Origin: JAQBVV01 sp965249205 | GTDB lineage: Bacteria > Acidobacteriota > Vicinamibacteria > Vicinamibacterales > UBA2999 | DNA: 64,000 nt | Reading direction: 5' to 3' | NCBI GenBank assembly: GCA_965249205.1 | Contig: CBDFLL010000004.1 | Span: 956,242 to 1,020,241 of the forward strand | Shown: piece by piece, positions 16,915 through 25,211 of the stretch | Numbering within the stretch: the first letter of the stretch is position 1 | Layout: every line of letters starts with the position of its first letter | Notes under the pieces: model-generated | What the model was told of the DNA's origin: nothing | The model's input: the letters and a program-made list of their open reading frames with translations, nothing else | Databases searched by the model: none | Program-made: the position numbers and the translations under genes

Positions 16915-17778
16915 CTACTGCCCAATGTTCTCCGGCACAGGTATGACCACATACGGATTATACGTGTTGGTATTGGTCGTCGTCAGCACCCACGTGGAGT
17001 CCCCTTGCGTGCGCGTGATGCGCTTGGGAAGCATGATGTCAGCCCTGTAGTCGTCCCAGTTCTGATCGCCGTACTCGGCGTATGTCGTCTCGGAGACAAC
17101 GGCCCCGGTTGTCTCGACCCTCACAATGTAGGTGCCTACCAGATCCATCAGCGCCTCCGGATGCGGCACCACCAGGCTCGCGTCCTTCCGCACGGACACG
17201 TTTACGGTGACATCGGACACGGGATCCGGCAACGGAAACGACAAGACGGCGGATTGATCGTCCTGCCTCTCCATCGTGGCAAACGGGCCCGCCAGCGTAG
17301 CGGCCTTGACAACCCCAAACGGCGTCGTCCAGAGGCGGACCAGGCGCGCCGTCACCTCATCGGCAGCCGCGGTGGCGTTCATGCCGCGTTCGGTTTCGTT
17401 CCACGCCGCAGTGCCGGACACCACTTCAATCCGTCGCTCGCTCTCCCCAGGTCGAGTCAGCGTTAAATCCTCGCGCATCCCGGGATAGGAAAAGTTCAGG
17501 CTCATCCTGTATTCCGGCACGTCGAACAACTGGTCACCCACCGACAGGCTCCCACTTGCCCAATGCTCCAGCGTCAGGATCGAATCCAGCGACCCCCGAT
17601 CGTTATTTGAGCGCCCGCGCAGCATCCCCATTGAATTAGCCAGTTCACCAACGACGTCCTCGACGGTCGCGGGGAGCTCTGTCGAGGCGGTGGGCCTCTG
17701 CGCGCCGACGGGGACAACCAGCGAGCCCACGGTCACCGCAGCCGCCGTGGCCAGTGCCGCGATTCGAATGCCCATCAT
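16915..17778 (-). CDS. Secreted hypothetical protein, outer-membrane-lipoprotein-like
   Basis: 287 aa; AGGAGA lies 7 nt before the ATG at 17778. The signal peptide is IAALATAAAVTVGSLVVPVG. The mature protein is rich in alternating polar and hydrophobic strands (SGSLSVGDQLFDVPEYRMSL; TAAWNETERGMNATAAADEV; TYAEYGDQNWDDY). It resembles the beta-sheet C-terminal half of the cytochrome at 14329-15483 in style, but I do not recognise a family. It is probably first in the four-gene minus-strand unit 17778 to 14329. Confidence 0.7.
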   Translation of the reverse strand: MMGIRIAALATAAAVTVGSLVVPVGAQRPTASTELPATVEDVVGELANSMGMLRGRSNNDRGSLDSILTLEHWASGSLSVGDQLFDVPEYRMSLNFSYPGMREDLTLTRPGESERRIEVVSGTAAWNETERGMNATAAADEVTARLVRLWTTPFGVVKAATLAGPFATMERQDDQSAVLSFPLPDPVSDVTVNVSVRKDASLVVPHPEALMDLVGTYIVRVETTGAVVSETTYAEYGDQNWDDYRADIMLPKRITRTQGDSTWVLTTTNTNTYNPYVVIPVPENIGQ

Positions 17779-18210
17779 GAAAAGATCTCCTAAAACTTAA
17801 TAGTGCCTGGCGATTTCGGAACCCAAAACCACAGATCGGCTGAAGGTTAGTTGAAATCCCCCGACCGTGTCCACCCATTAGAGGCTACGGTGGTATCTCA
17901 GTTGAAACGCTACCGAGGCTACTGCCCGGTGGCCTGACAGGCTGCAGGGCGGGGCAAGTCGACCGCACGAACCTTCTCAGGCCTATGCCCAGGGCCCGTC
18001 GTGTCCCGGTCGGTCCTGCCGTTTCGCGACTCCAGTATGGGCTCGAGACACGAAGTGTGATACATCCACTCCATCCATGGCCGACATCGCCGCCCAATCC
18101 ACGGGGGCACCCTACAAGGTGGCAGCTCGAAGAGACGCGTCGCCGGCAACGATCGACCGCCCCGTTCCCGTGGGCCAAGGGCGGAAGAATATGATGAATC
18201 GTCGGTCTTA
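17779..18210. other. Intergenic region between divergent genes
   Basis: 432 bp that should contain promoters for the secreted-protein unit (leftward) and the DASS transporter (rightward). ORFs spanning it on the minus strand have poor composition and run into the transporter's antisense, so I do not call a gene. No repeat or RNA recognised. Confidence 0.4.
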
Positions 18211-19731
18211 ATGCCTTCAGACGTAGCCCCAACCACCATCCCCACACCTGTCAAGACCGAGGCAGAGCTCCGGTTCGATGAGTCACGACGCAAGGTAGGC
18301 ATCGTCGCCGGTCCGCTCATGTTCCTGCTGGTGCTGGCGTGGCCCTTCGCGTCGCTCTCACCGGAGGCGCACCGGCTGGCCGCGGTGATGGCGCTGGTGA
18401 TCGTCTTCTGGATCACCGAGGCGCTGCCGCTGGCCGTGACCTCGTTGCTCGGGCCGTCGCTGGCGATCGTCCTGCAGGTCGCGCCGGCCGGGTTAACGTT
18501 CCGGCCGTTTGCGAGCACGACGATCTTTCTGTTCATCGGCAGCTTCATCCTGGCGCAGGCGCTGTTCGTCCATCGGGTCAACGAGCGGGTCGCGTTCGGT
18601 GTGCTCTCCCTGAAGATCGTCGGCGCACGACCGACCCGCATCCTGATCGCGTACGGCCTGCTGGCCGCCTTCCTCTCAGCCTGGATGAGCAATACCGCGA
18701 CGGCGGCCATGCTGGTGCCGATCGGGTTGTCGCTGATCCGGTTCATGGAATCGGAGGCGGACATTCCGAAGAAGTACGGCACCGCGCTGATGCTCATAAC
18801 GACCTACTGCTGCTCGCGCGGCGGCATGGCAACGCCGGTTGGCACGCCGCCCAACCTGATCGCCGTCGGCATGATCAGCGAACAGCTCGACGTGCGAATC
18901 ACGTTCGTCCAGTGGATGCTGTTCTCGATGCCGATCGTGCTCGTGCTCTTGGCGATCGTGCTTGCGTATCTCAGCTGGGCGGGAAACGCCGGGGTCGACG
19001 AGATTCCGGGCACCGACAGGATCATCGCCGAGCGCAAGGCAGCTCTGGGACCGTGGCGACGGGGCGAGATCAACGCCGTCATTGCGTTCGGCGTCACGGT
19101 CACGTTGTGGGTCGGCCCGGGCCTTCTGGCGCTGGTGCTGGGGCGCGAGCATCCGGTGACGGTGTCGGTGCTCGCAAGCATTCCGGAGGCAGTGGCTGCG
19201 ATGGTGGGTGTCGTCCTCCTGTTCCTGCTGCCAATCAGCAAGACTGAGCGCAGCACGATCACCTGGCGTCAAGCCGCCCAGATCGACTGGGGCACGATCC
19301 TGCTGTTCGGCGGAGGCCTGGCGCTGGGGGCGCTGGCGGCGTCGACAGGTCTGGCGCGAGTGGTCGGCGAAGGCATCACCGGACTGGTGCCGACCAGTGA
19401 CCTGGCGGCGCTGACGTTCGCTGCGGCGTTCTTCACCGTGGTCTTGTCGGAAACGATGTCCAACACGGCCGCGACCAACATCTCCATACCCATCGTGATC
19501 TCGATTGCGATGGCATCCGGGGTCGACCCGATTGTCCCGTCGGTGGCGTCGGCGTTGTCGGCGTCGGTCGCCGACGCGCTGCCCGTCTCGACGCCCCCGA
19601 ACGCAATTGTCTACGCCTCCGGCCGTGTGACCATCACCGACATGATCCGATACGGTGTCGTCATGGATCTGATCGCCGTGACACTGGTTCCGGGGCTCGC
19701 GCTGCTGATCATTCCGCTGTTTCTCGGGTAG
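18211..19731 (+). CDS. SLC13/DASS family sodium-coupled anion transporter
   Basis: 506 aa with about 11 membrane helices. The two SNT signature motifs of the divalent-anion:Na+ symporter family are present: AWMSNTATAAMLVP near residue 155 and ETMSNTAATNISIPI near 425. The loop GTPPNLIAVG also fits the family. Substrates are usually C4-dicarboxylates, citrate or sulfate; the sequence does not decide. It stands alone on the plus strand. Confidence 0.9.
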   Translation: MPSDVAPTTIPTPVKTEAELRFDESRRKVGIVAGPLMFLLVLAWPFASLSPEAHRLAAVMALVIVFWITEALPLAVTSLLGPSLAIVLQVAPAGLTFRPFASTTIFLFIGSFILAQALFVHRVNERVAFGVLSLKIVGARPTRILIAYGLLAAFLSAWMSNTATAAMLVPIGLSLIRFMESEADIPKKYGTALMLITTYCCSRGGMATPVGTPPNLIAVGMISEQLDVRITFVQWMLFSMPIVLVLLAIVLAYLSWAGNAGVDEIPGTDRIIAERKAALGPWRRGEINAVIAFGVTVTLWVGPGLLALVLGREHPVTVSVLASIPEAVAAMVGVVLLFLLPISKTERSTITWRQAAQIDWGTILLFGGGLALGALAASTGLARVVGEGITGLVPTSDLAALTFAAAFFTVVLSETMSNTAATNISIPIVISIAMASGVDPIVPSVASALSASVADALPVSTPPNAIVYASGRVTITDMIRYGVVMDLIAVTLVPGLALLIIPLFLG

Positions 19732-19872
19732 TCTCGGCGGGAGAGGACACATCGGCGTCGGATGGAGTATCGTCGGCTCGTATTCGGTGAAGAATCAGGT
19801 CAGATTCCCGGCCGTTGAGCGACGGACTCGACGGCGGGCAGGGCACCGGATGCAATCGGAGGGTTAAAGCGT

Positions 19873-21417
19873 ATGACGTCTCTTACATCGATACGAGACC
19901 GGCGATGGCTGGCGCTGATGGCCGGCGTCGCTGGCGTGGCGCTGACGGTGTGGCTCTCGAGTTCAACGACAGGCGCGCAAGGCTACCACCTGGGCCTTCC
20001 CGACGAGCCCGCGTGCCAGTCCCTCACCCCCGCGTCGGCGGGTGGGCCCCTTCCGAACAACCAGAACCTGATGGTGCTCCGCTTCCTCGGGGTCGCGAAC
20101 TATGAGCTGACCTATCGCGGACAGGTGATTCTCCTCGACGCCGGGATCGAATTGCTGCCGTGGTGGGCACAGACCGGGCTGACGCGCGATCAGATCACCA
20201 AGGCTGACGGCATCTTCATCGGTCACGCCCATGGCGAACATCTCTGGGACGTGCCGTACATCGCTGAGCGAACGGGTGCGACGGTGATGGCGGATCCCAT
20301 CGGCGCCACGTTCCTGAGGGAATCCGGGCTGCCAGAGAGCCAGATTTCCGAAGTCAAGGGGCTTGGGGGAGACGGGGAAACCGCGGCCTTCGACGGATTC
20401 ACCGTTCGGCCGGTGCTCGGCCATCACAACATCATTGACACCACCTACATCAGGAAGATTCGGACCGCCGCCGGAGCCGTGACGCTCAAGCCCGGTCTCA
20501 CGGACCCCGAAGAAGCGTTTCGGCAGGAGCTCGGCGAGCGCGGGCCCCGGCTCGATCCCGAGACCCGACAGCGGCTGGTCACCGAGGGCACGATGCGGTA
20601 TGTCGTCTCGCTGGATAACGGGTTCCGGTTGATCTACGGCGACAGCGCTGGGCCCGTCACCGACGCTGAAAGCGAGCTGATGGAGACGGTGCCTGCGTTG
20701 GATGTAGCGCTGATCCCGTACTACGGGCTTGAAATGGCTACCCCCCTCACGATGAACTTCGTTCGGTTGTTCAAACCGTCCGTCATCGTTCCCACACACT
20801 TTGATGGCCATCGGGCGCGCACACTCGACATGCCTATCGGGCCGCTCGCGCTCGAGGTCAGAAAAGAGCTGCCTGAGACCACCGTGCTCACGCCGCTGCT
20901 CAAGGCTCCGATCTGCATCGACACCGTGACCAAGGAAGTCTTTGTCGGCTCGTGCTTATCCGGTTGTTTCAGCAAGCCACCACCGGTAGTGTATCGGCGT
21001 GGCGCGCCCGTCGTTTCCGAAGAATCTCCGGGAGTTTCAGCGGCAATTTGCGACCGACGAGGCCTGTCAGGACTACTTGGCGGCGTGCCGCTGGCCGGAC
21101 GGCTTTGTGTGTCCCCGGTGCCGGCACGCGCGCGGCTATCACCTGACCACACACCGGCGCTGGCAATGTGCGGCGTGCCGGTATCAGGTGTCGCTGACCG
21201 CCGGGACGATTCTCCACAACACGAAGACGCCGCTCCTGGTGTGGTTCTGGGCGGCCTATTTGACGGTTACCGACAAGCGGGGCCTCTCGGCGCTCCTGCT
21301 GCAGCGGCAGTTGGGCCTGCGGCGGTACGAAACGGCGTGGCTGCTGTTGCACAAGCTGCGGCGCGCGATGGTGAACGCGGGGCGGGAGCCCTTGTACGGC
21401 GACGTGGAGATCGATGA
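19873..21417 (+). CDS. Secreted MBL-fold hydrolase, 3' end replaced by IS1595 read-through
   Basis: The native part is 19873-20950 (about 359 aa). It has a signal anchor (LALMAGVAGVALTVWLSSST), the MBL motif GHAHGEHLWD (HxHxEH rather than HxHxDH), a later GHHN, VSLDNGFRLIYGDSAGP and VPTHFDGH. From 20951 the frame enters the IS and runs 155 codons antiphase to the transposase before a stop at 21417, so any product has a foreign tail. The native C terminus probably lay only a little beyond VTKEVFVGS, since the MBL core is complete. It could still fold; I treat it as interrupted. Confidence 0.7.
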   Translation: MTSLTSIRDRRWLALMAGVAGVALTVWLSSSTTGAQGYHLGLPDEPACQSLTPASAGGPLPNNQNLMVLRFLGVANYELTYRGQVILLDAGIELLPWWAQTGLTRDQITKADGIFIGHAHGEHLWDVPYIAERTGATVMADPIGATFLRESGLPESQISEVKGLGGDGETAAFDGFTVRPVLGHHNIIDTTYIRKIRTAAGAVTLKPGLTDPEEAFRQELGERGPRLDPETRQRLVTEGTMRYVVSLDNGFRLIYGDSAGPVTDAESELMETVPALDVALIPYYGLEMATPLTMNFVRLFKPSVIVPTHFDGHRARTLDMPIGPLALEVRKELPETTVLTPLLKAPICIDTVTKEVFVGSCLSGCFSKPPPVVYRRGAPVVSEESPGVSAAICDRRGLSGLLGGVPLAGRLCVSPVPARARLSPDHTPALAMCGVPVSGVADRRDDSPQHEDAAPGVVLGGLFDGYRQAGPLGAPAAAAVGPAAVRNGVAAVAQAAARDGERGAGALVRRRGDR

Positions 21418-21994
21418 CACCTGGGTGGGCGCGCCCCAGGCCGGCCTGCGCGGCAGTCGCCAACTCAAGGGGCGGAAAGCCGCGCTGGTGCTGGTGGCGG
21501 TGGAACGACGCGGGGATCGGTCGGGTCGGGTCCGCATGTCCGTGATCCCGAACTTCAAACAATCGACGATGCTCGCGTTCGTCACTCACCACATTGCGCC
21601 GGGGGCGACGGTCTACACCGACGGGCTGAAAAGTTTCGATGGGCTCCAGGCCGCTGACGTGAGACACGTCGCCCGCCCGCAACCGATCCGGAGCGCCCTG
21701 CACAGGGGGGTGCCCTCCGTCGTGCCTTTGGCCGACCGCGTCATCGGCAATTGCCAACAGTGGTTGATTGGCACGCACCACGGCGTCAGTAAGGCGCAAC
21801 TACAGGTCTACCTCGATGAGTTCGTGTTTCGGCACAATCGGCGGCGGCACCCGATGGCCGCCTTTCAGACCCTGCTGGGCCTGGGGACCGGACGGACGCC
21901 CACGCCCGCCCGACGGATTCGCGGCGCGCAGGACGTGCGCCCCCCAGGCTGATCGCAAGATATAGGGGTTAGCTGAAACAACCGGATAAGCACG
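20951..21994 (+). mobile_element. IS1595-family insertion sequence, copy 2 (1,044 bp)
   Basis: Same length and the same 23-bp inverted ends as copy 1, in the opposite orientation. The flanking octamers differ (TGTCGGCT left, AGTGGTCT right), so there is no target duplication. The right flank is the second base onward of repeat element A2. The unequal flanks imply recombination between IS copies or an adjacent deletion after insertion. Confidence 0.95.
20999..21952 (+). CDS. IS1595 family transposase (copy 2)
   Basis: 317 aa, GTG start, intact zinc ribbon (CPRC, CAAC) and catalytic domain (VEIDDTWVGA, VYTDGLKSF). It is nearly identical to copy 1 (two residue differences seen). It is transcribed in the same direction as the truncated MBL gene that it replaces at the 3' end. 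Confidence 0.95.
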   Translation: MARPSFPKNLREFQRQFATDEACQDYLAACRWPDGFVCPRCRHARGYHLTTHRRWQCAACRYQVSLTAGTILHNTKTPLLVWFWAAYLTVTDKRGLSALLLQRQLGLRRYETAWLLLHKLRRAMVNAGREPLYGDVEIDDTWVGAPQAGLRGSRQLKGRKAALVLVAVERRGDRSGRVRMSVIPNFKQSTMLAFVTHHIAPGATVYTDGLKSFDGLQAADVRHVARPQPIRSALHRGVPSVVPLADRVIGNCQQWLIGTHHGVSKAQLQVYLDEFVFRHNRRRHPMAAFQTLLGLGTGRTPTPARRIRGAQDVRPPG

Positions 21995-22156
21995 AGTGGT
22001 CTGGTTGCGAATCAGCTCGGCATTCGGCCGGCGATGCCTCCCGCCTGGCGGCGTTGCTCCTCCGTCACATGCGCCCGGTATGCTCCCTCGTCGCGCCTGG
22101 CCAGCCGGGCGCCCCACCGCCCTCGGTGCACAAGCCAATTCGCAACCAGACCACTA
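21995..22156. repeat. Palindromic element A2 (162 bp)
   Basis: Starts AGTGGTCTGGTTGCGAATCA (the initial T is replaced by the IS end) and ends ATTCGCAACCAGACCACTA. It shares the GCATTCGGCCGGCGATGCCT and TGCTCCTCCGTCACATGCGC modules with A1 and the element at 61938, but lacks the internal GCGCTTTTC and CGCGGATTTCAC hairpins. The neighbouring TRAP gene ends 20 bp further on. Confidence 0.75.
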
Positions 22157-22175
22157 AGTACAAGTGAAAGTCGCG

Positions 22176-24215
22176 CTAGACTGCCGGCCTGACCGCTGTG
22201 GGTCCCGCCGGCAGGTGCCGGGCTTTCTGCAACTGGAGCAACGCGAGCGCCACGGCGATCGTGAATCCGACGGCGTCGGTGACCGGGAAGACCACCACGA
22301 GCAGGCCGGCGGCGGTCACCGCCACCACACGTTCCACCCGGCCGGCCGGCGCCCACAGATAGCCGATCATCGCGGCGCCCCAGAGGCCGATCGCCAGCAG
22401 CGCTTTTCCGATCACATACGCTGAATCGGACCAGCCGCCCAGCAGCATCAGCGCCGGGTCGTACACCGCCATGTAGGGCACGACGAACCCTGCAATGGCA
22501 ATTTGCGTGGCCTTGAATCCGATCCGCATGTACGGGGCCTTGGCGATCGAGGAGGCAGCCAGCGCGGCCAGCGCGACAGGCGGTGTGAGGTCCGCCATGA
22601 TCCCGAAATAGAAGACGAACATGTGCGAGACGATGAGCGGCACGCCCAGCTGCAGCAGCGCCGGCGCGGCGACGGCACTCGTGATGATGTAGTTCGGAAT
22701 GGTCGGGATACCCATGCCGAGCACCAGGCAGACTACCATCGTGAGCACGAGGGACAGGAAGAGGCTCGCGTTGCCCACCTGGAGAATGAAGCCGGCAATG
22801 GTGCTCGCGGCCCCGGTCAAGGTCAGCACGCCGATGACCACGCCGACAATCGCGCACGCCAGGCCGACTGGCAGCGCCTGCGTGGCTCCGTCGATCAGGC
22901 CGGTCCGCATGATCTGTAACGTTGCGCGGCCGCCCTGCGCGAAGCCATTCACGATGACGAGCACGGCGATCACGGCAATGACCGGCGTGATGCCCCAGAG
23001 CGTGAAGCTGGACGCGCCCAGGCCGAGCGCGATCCAGAAAAACACACGAAACGCCTGTGGGCCGATCGAGGCCGAGATGCTGGCACCCAGAATCAGCAGC
23101 GCCGTCAAGGCCAGTCCGGTCAGCCCGGCGAACATCGGCGTGAAACCGTTGAACAGCATGAGGACGAGGCCGGCCACTGGAACCAGCAGGTACCACTGCC
23201 GCCGGATCGCGTCCCACGCATTTGGACACTCGTCCTTCGGCATGCCCATCAGCTGTGCGCGACCGGCCTCGAGGTGCACCATCCAGAACGCCGTCGCGTA
23301 GTAGAGGACCGCGGGAACGATGGCGGCCTTGCAGATCTCGATGTAGGGCACGTTGAGCGTTTCGGCCATGATGAACGCGACCGCGCCCATCACCGGCGGC
23401 ATGATCTGACCGCCCATGCTCGCGGTCGTTTCCACGGCTCCGGCGAACACGGACGAATAGCCGAAGCGTTGCATGAGCGGAATCGTGAAGGACCCCACCG
23501 TCAGCACGTTGGCCACACCCGAGCCGCTGATCGTGCCCATGAATCCCGACGAGACGACCGAGACCTTCGCTGGACCGCCCTTCGTGTGGCCGACGGTGCC
23601 GAGGGCCACGGAATTGAACAAGCGCATCATGCCGCTGTGCTCGAGAAAGCTGCCAAAGAGAATGAAGAGAAAGATGTAGGTCGCAGACACAAGCGTGGGC
23701 GTGCCGTAGATGCCACCCGTGGCGACGTAGAGTTGCGCGACGACCTGGTCGTAGCCGAACGGCCTATGTGCGAGGGATCCGGGAAGAAACTGGCCGAACA
23801 AGCCGTACGCGAGAAACACACCGGCCACGGTCGGCAGCGCGATACCGATCACCCGTCGCGCCGCCTCGAAGAGCAGGCCCACGACGGCGGTGCCCACGAT
23901 GAGGTCGGCGGTATTCGGTTGCCCCGCTCGTTGAATCAGGTCCGCCTCGAAGACCCAGTGGTAGAAGCCCAGGGCGAACGCGCCGAGCGCCAGTAGCCAG
24001 TCGTGCCAGGGAATCGTGTGGTGGTGGCCGCGGCGTGCCGCCGGGTACAGGAGATACGCGAGGAGGAGGAGAAACGCGACATGCAGCGACCGGGTAACCT
24101 GGCTCGAGAGAGGACTGATCGCCGCGATCGTGAGCTGGAATGCCGAGAAGGTGAGCGCACCGGCCATGATCGTCAGCCGACTGGCACCGGCCAGCTGACG
24201 CGCTCCGTCGGTCAC
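22176..24215 (-). CDS. TRAP transporter fused permease (4TM-12TM), TAXI type
   Basis: 679 aa, very hydrophobic. The N-terminal about 200 residues form the small DctQ-like part and the rest the large DctM-like channel, as in fused TAXI-TRAP permeases. Landmarks: a GFMGTISGSGVANVLTVGSF loop, GGQIMPPVMGAVAFIMAE, then MGIPTIPNYIITSAVAAPAL and DLTPPVALAA. The GTG start overlaps the stop of the solute-binding gene (GTGA), showing coupling. It moves an organic acid or similar solute with Na+ or H+; the substrate cannot be read from the sequence. It starts the transport end of the 22-37 kb locus. Confidence 0.93.
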   Translation of the reverse strand: MTDGARQLAGASRLTIMAGALTFSAFQLTIAAISPLSSQVTRSLHVAFLLLLAYLLYPAARRGHHHTIPWHDWLLALGAFALGFYHWVFEADLIQRAGQPNTADLIVGTAVVGLLFEAARRVIGIALPTVAGVFLAYGLFGQFLPGSLAHRPFGYDQVVAQLYVATGGIYGTPTLVSATYIFLFILFGSFLEHSGMMRLFNSVALGTVGHTKGGPAKVSVVSSGFMGTISGSGVANVLTVGSFTIPLMQRFGYSSVFAGAVETTASMGGQIMPPVMGAVAFIMAETLNVPYIEICKAAIVPAVLYYATAFWMVHLEAGRAQLMGMPKDECPNAWDAIRRQWYLLVPVAGLVLMLFNGFTPMFAGLTGLALTALLILGASISASIGPQAFRVFFWIALGLGASSFTLWGITPVIAVIAVLVIVNGFAQGGRATLQIMRTGLIDGATQALPVGLACAIVGVVIGVLTLTGAASTIAGFILQVGNASLFLSLVLTMVVCLVLGMGIPTIPNYIITSAVAAPALLQLGVPLIVSHMFVFYFGIMADLTPPVALAALAASSIAKAPYMRIGFKATQIAIAGFVVPYMAVYDPALMLLGGWSDSAYVIGKALLAIGLWGAAMIGYLWAPAGRVERVVAVTAAGLLVVVFPVTDAVGFTIAVALALLQLQKARHLPAGPTAVRPAV

Positions 24216-25162
24216 TCGAGCAGGCCGACTTCCCTGTAGTAGGCAGCGGCTCCGGGATGAAGCGGCACGTCGAGGTTCAGCACAGCATCCTCGCGGGAGA
24301 TCTGTTCCGCCGCGGAGTGCGCGGCGGCGAGTTCGTCGAGGTGCTCAAACAGCGCCTTCGTCATCCGGTAGATCACGTCGTCCGGCACGCTGTCGTGCGT
24401 GACGAGTACATTGCGGATCGAGGCGGTCACCACCGGCTCGGCCTGTCCGTCGTAGGTGCCGGCCGGGATCGTGGCTGGTTGATACACCGCGCGGCCGACG
24501 TTCTCCACGACGTCGGCGGGAATGGGAATCACGACGATCGGTACGCTGACGGCGAGGTCGCGGAGCGACGCCACGCCGAGCCCGGCCGACTGGAGCGTGA
24601 TATCGAGCTGACGGTTCTTGATCAGCTCCACCGACTCGCTGAACGAGAGATATTCAACTCTTGAAAAGTCGTCGTACGAGAGCCCCGCCGCCGCCACGAT
24701 CGCTCGCGCGTTCAGTTCCGTGCCGGAGCCTGGAGCGCCGACCGAAATACGCTTGCCTCGCAGGTCAGCGAGCGTTTCGACGCCTGCATCGGCGCTGGCG
24801 ACGATCTGAATGTAGTTGGGGTAGATCGTCGCGACCGCCCGGAGCTTTCTGAGCGGCGTCGTGAATCCGGCATCCGCGTTTCCCTCCCAGGCGTCTGCCA
24901 GAACATCCCCGAGAGTAAACGCCAGCTCGCCACGTTCCGCTTCCAGCAGGCGCATGTTCTCGGCCGAGGCGGCCGTTGACTGCACCGAAATGTTCGCTTC
25001 AGGGATCACCGTGCGGAACACCTGCGACAGCGCGACACCGAGCGGATAGTAGACGCCACTGGTGTTACCAGTCAGGACCGTCAGAAACATGGGCGGCGTG
25101 CCGGCGCCGCATCCCAGGAACAGGGCCGTAGCGGTGGTCACCGCAAGCAGTTGTCGTGTCAC
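24212..25162 (-). CDS. TAXI family TRAP solute-binding lipoprotein
   Basis: 316 aa from the GTG at 25162, chosen because it gives a clean lipoprotein signal (MTRQLLAVTTATALFLGC) with GGAGA upstream; an in-frame start at 25237 would add a charged 25-residue leader overlapping neuB. Family landmarks: TGNTSGVYYPLGVALSQVF, ADLRGKRISVGAPGSGTELN and a C-terminal DLDVPLHPGAAAYYREVG-like ending. It captures the solute for the coupled TRAP permease. The binding site is not interpretable by eye. Confidence 0.9.
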   Translation of the reverse strand: MTRQLLAVTTATALFLGCGAGTPPMFLTVLTGNTSGVYYPLGVALSQVFRTVIPEANISVQSTAASAENMRLLEAERGELAFTLGDVLADAWEGNADAGFTTPLRKLRAVATIYPNYIQIVASADAGVETLADLRGKRISVGAPGSGTELNARAIVAAAGLSYDDFSRVEYLSFSESVELIKNRQLDITLQSAGLGVASLRDLAVSVPIVVIPIPADVVENVGRAVYQPATIPAGTYDGQAEPVVTASIRNVLVTHDSVPDDVIYRMTKALFEHLDELAAAHSAAEQISREDAVLNLDVPLHPGAAAYYREVGLLE

Positions 25163-25211
25163 CGCTGGTCTCCGGGCGACGGCAATCGCGTGATCCGGCC
25201 TCCTGACCGCG

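Noticed and set aside
18676..19752. 358-codon minus-strand ORF opposite the DASS transporter
   Set aside because: Composition (Arg, His, Gln, Asp) is the mirror of a membrane protein; no start signal or homology pattern.
10765..21994. Composite transposon formed by the two IS1595 copies
   Set aside because: The enclosed 9 kb is ordinary chromosomal gene content, copy 1 has its own target duplication, and the outer flanks do not match.
22503..24239. Several plus-strand ORFs opposite the TRAP permease
   Set aside because: Antisense shadows of hydrophobic codons; none has a recognisable domain.
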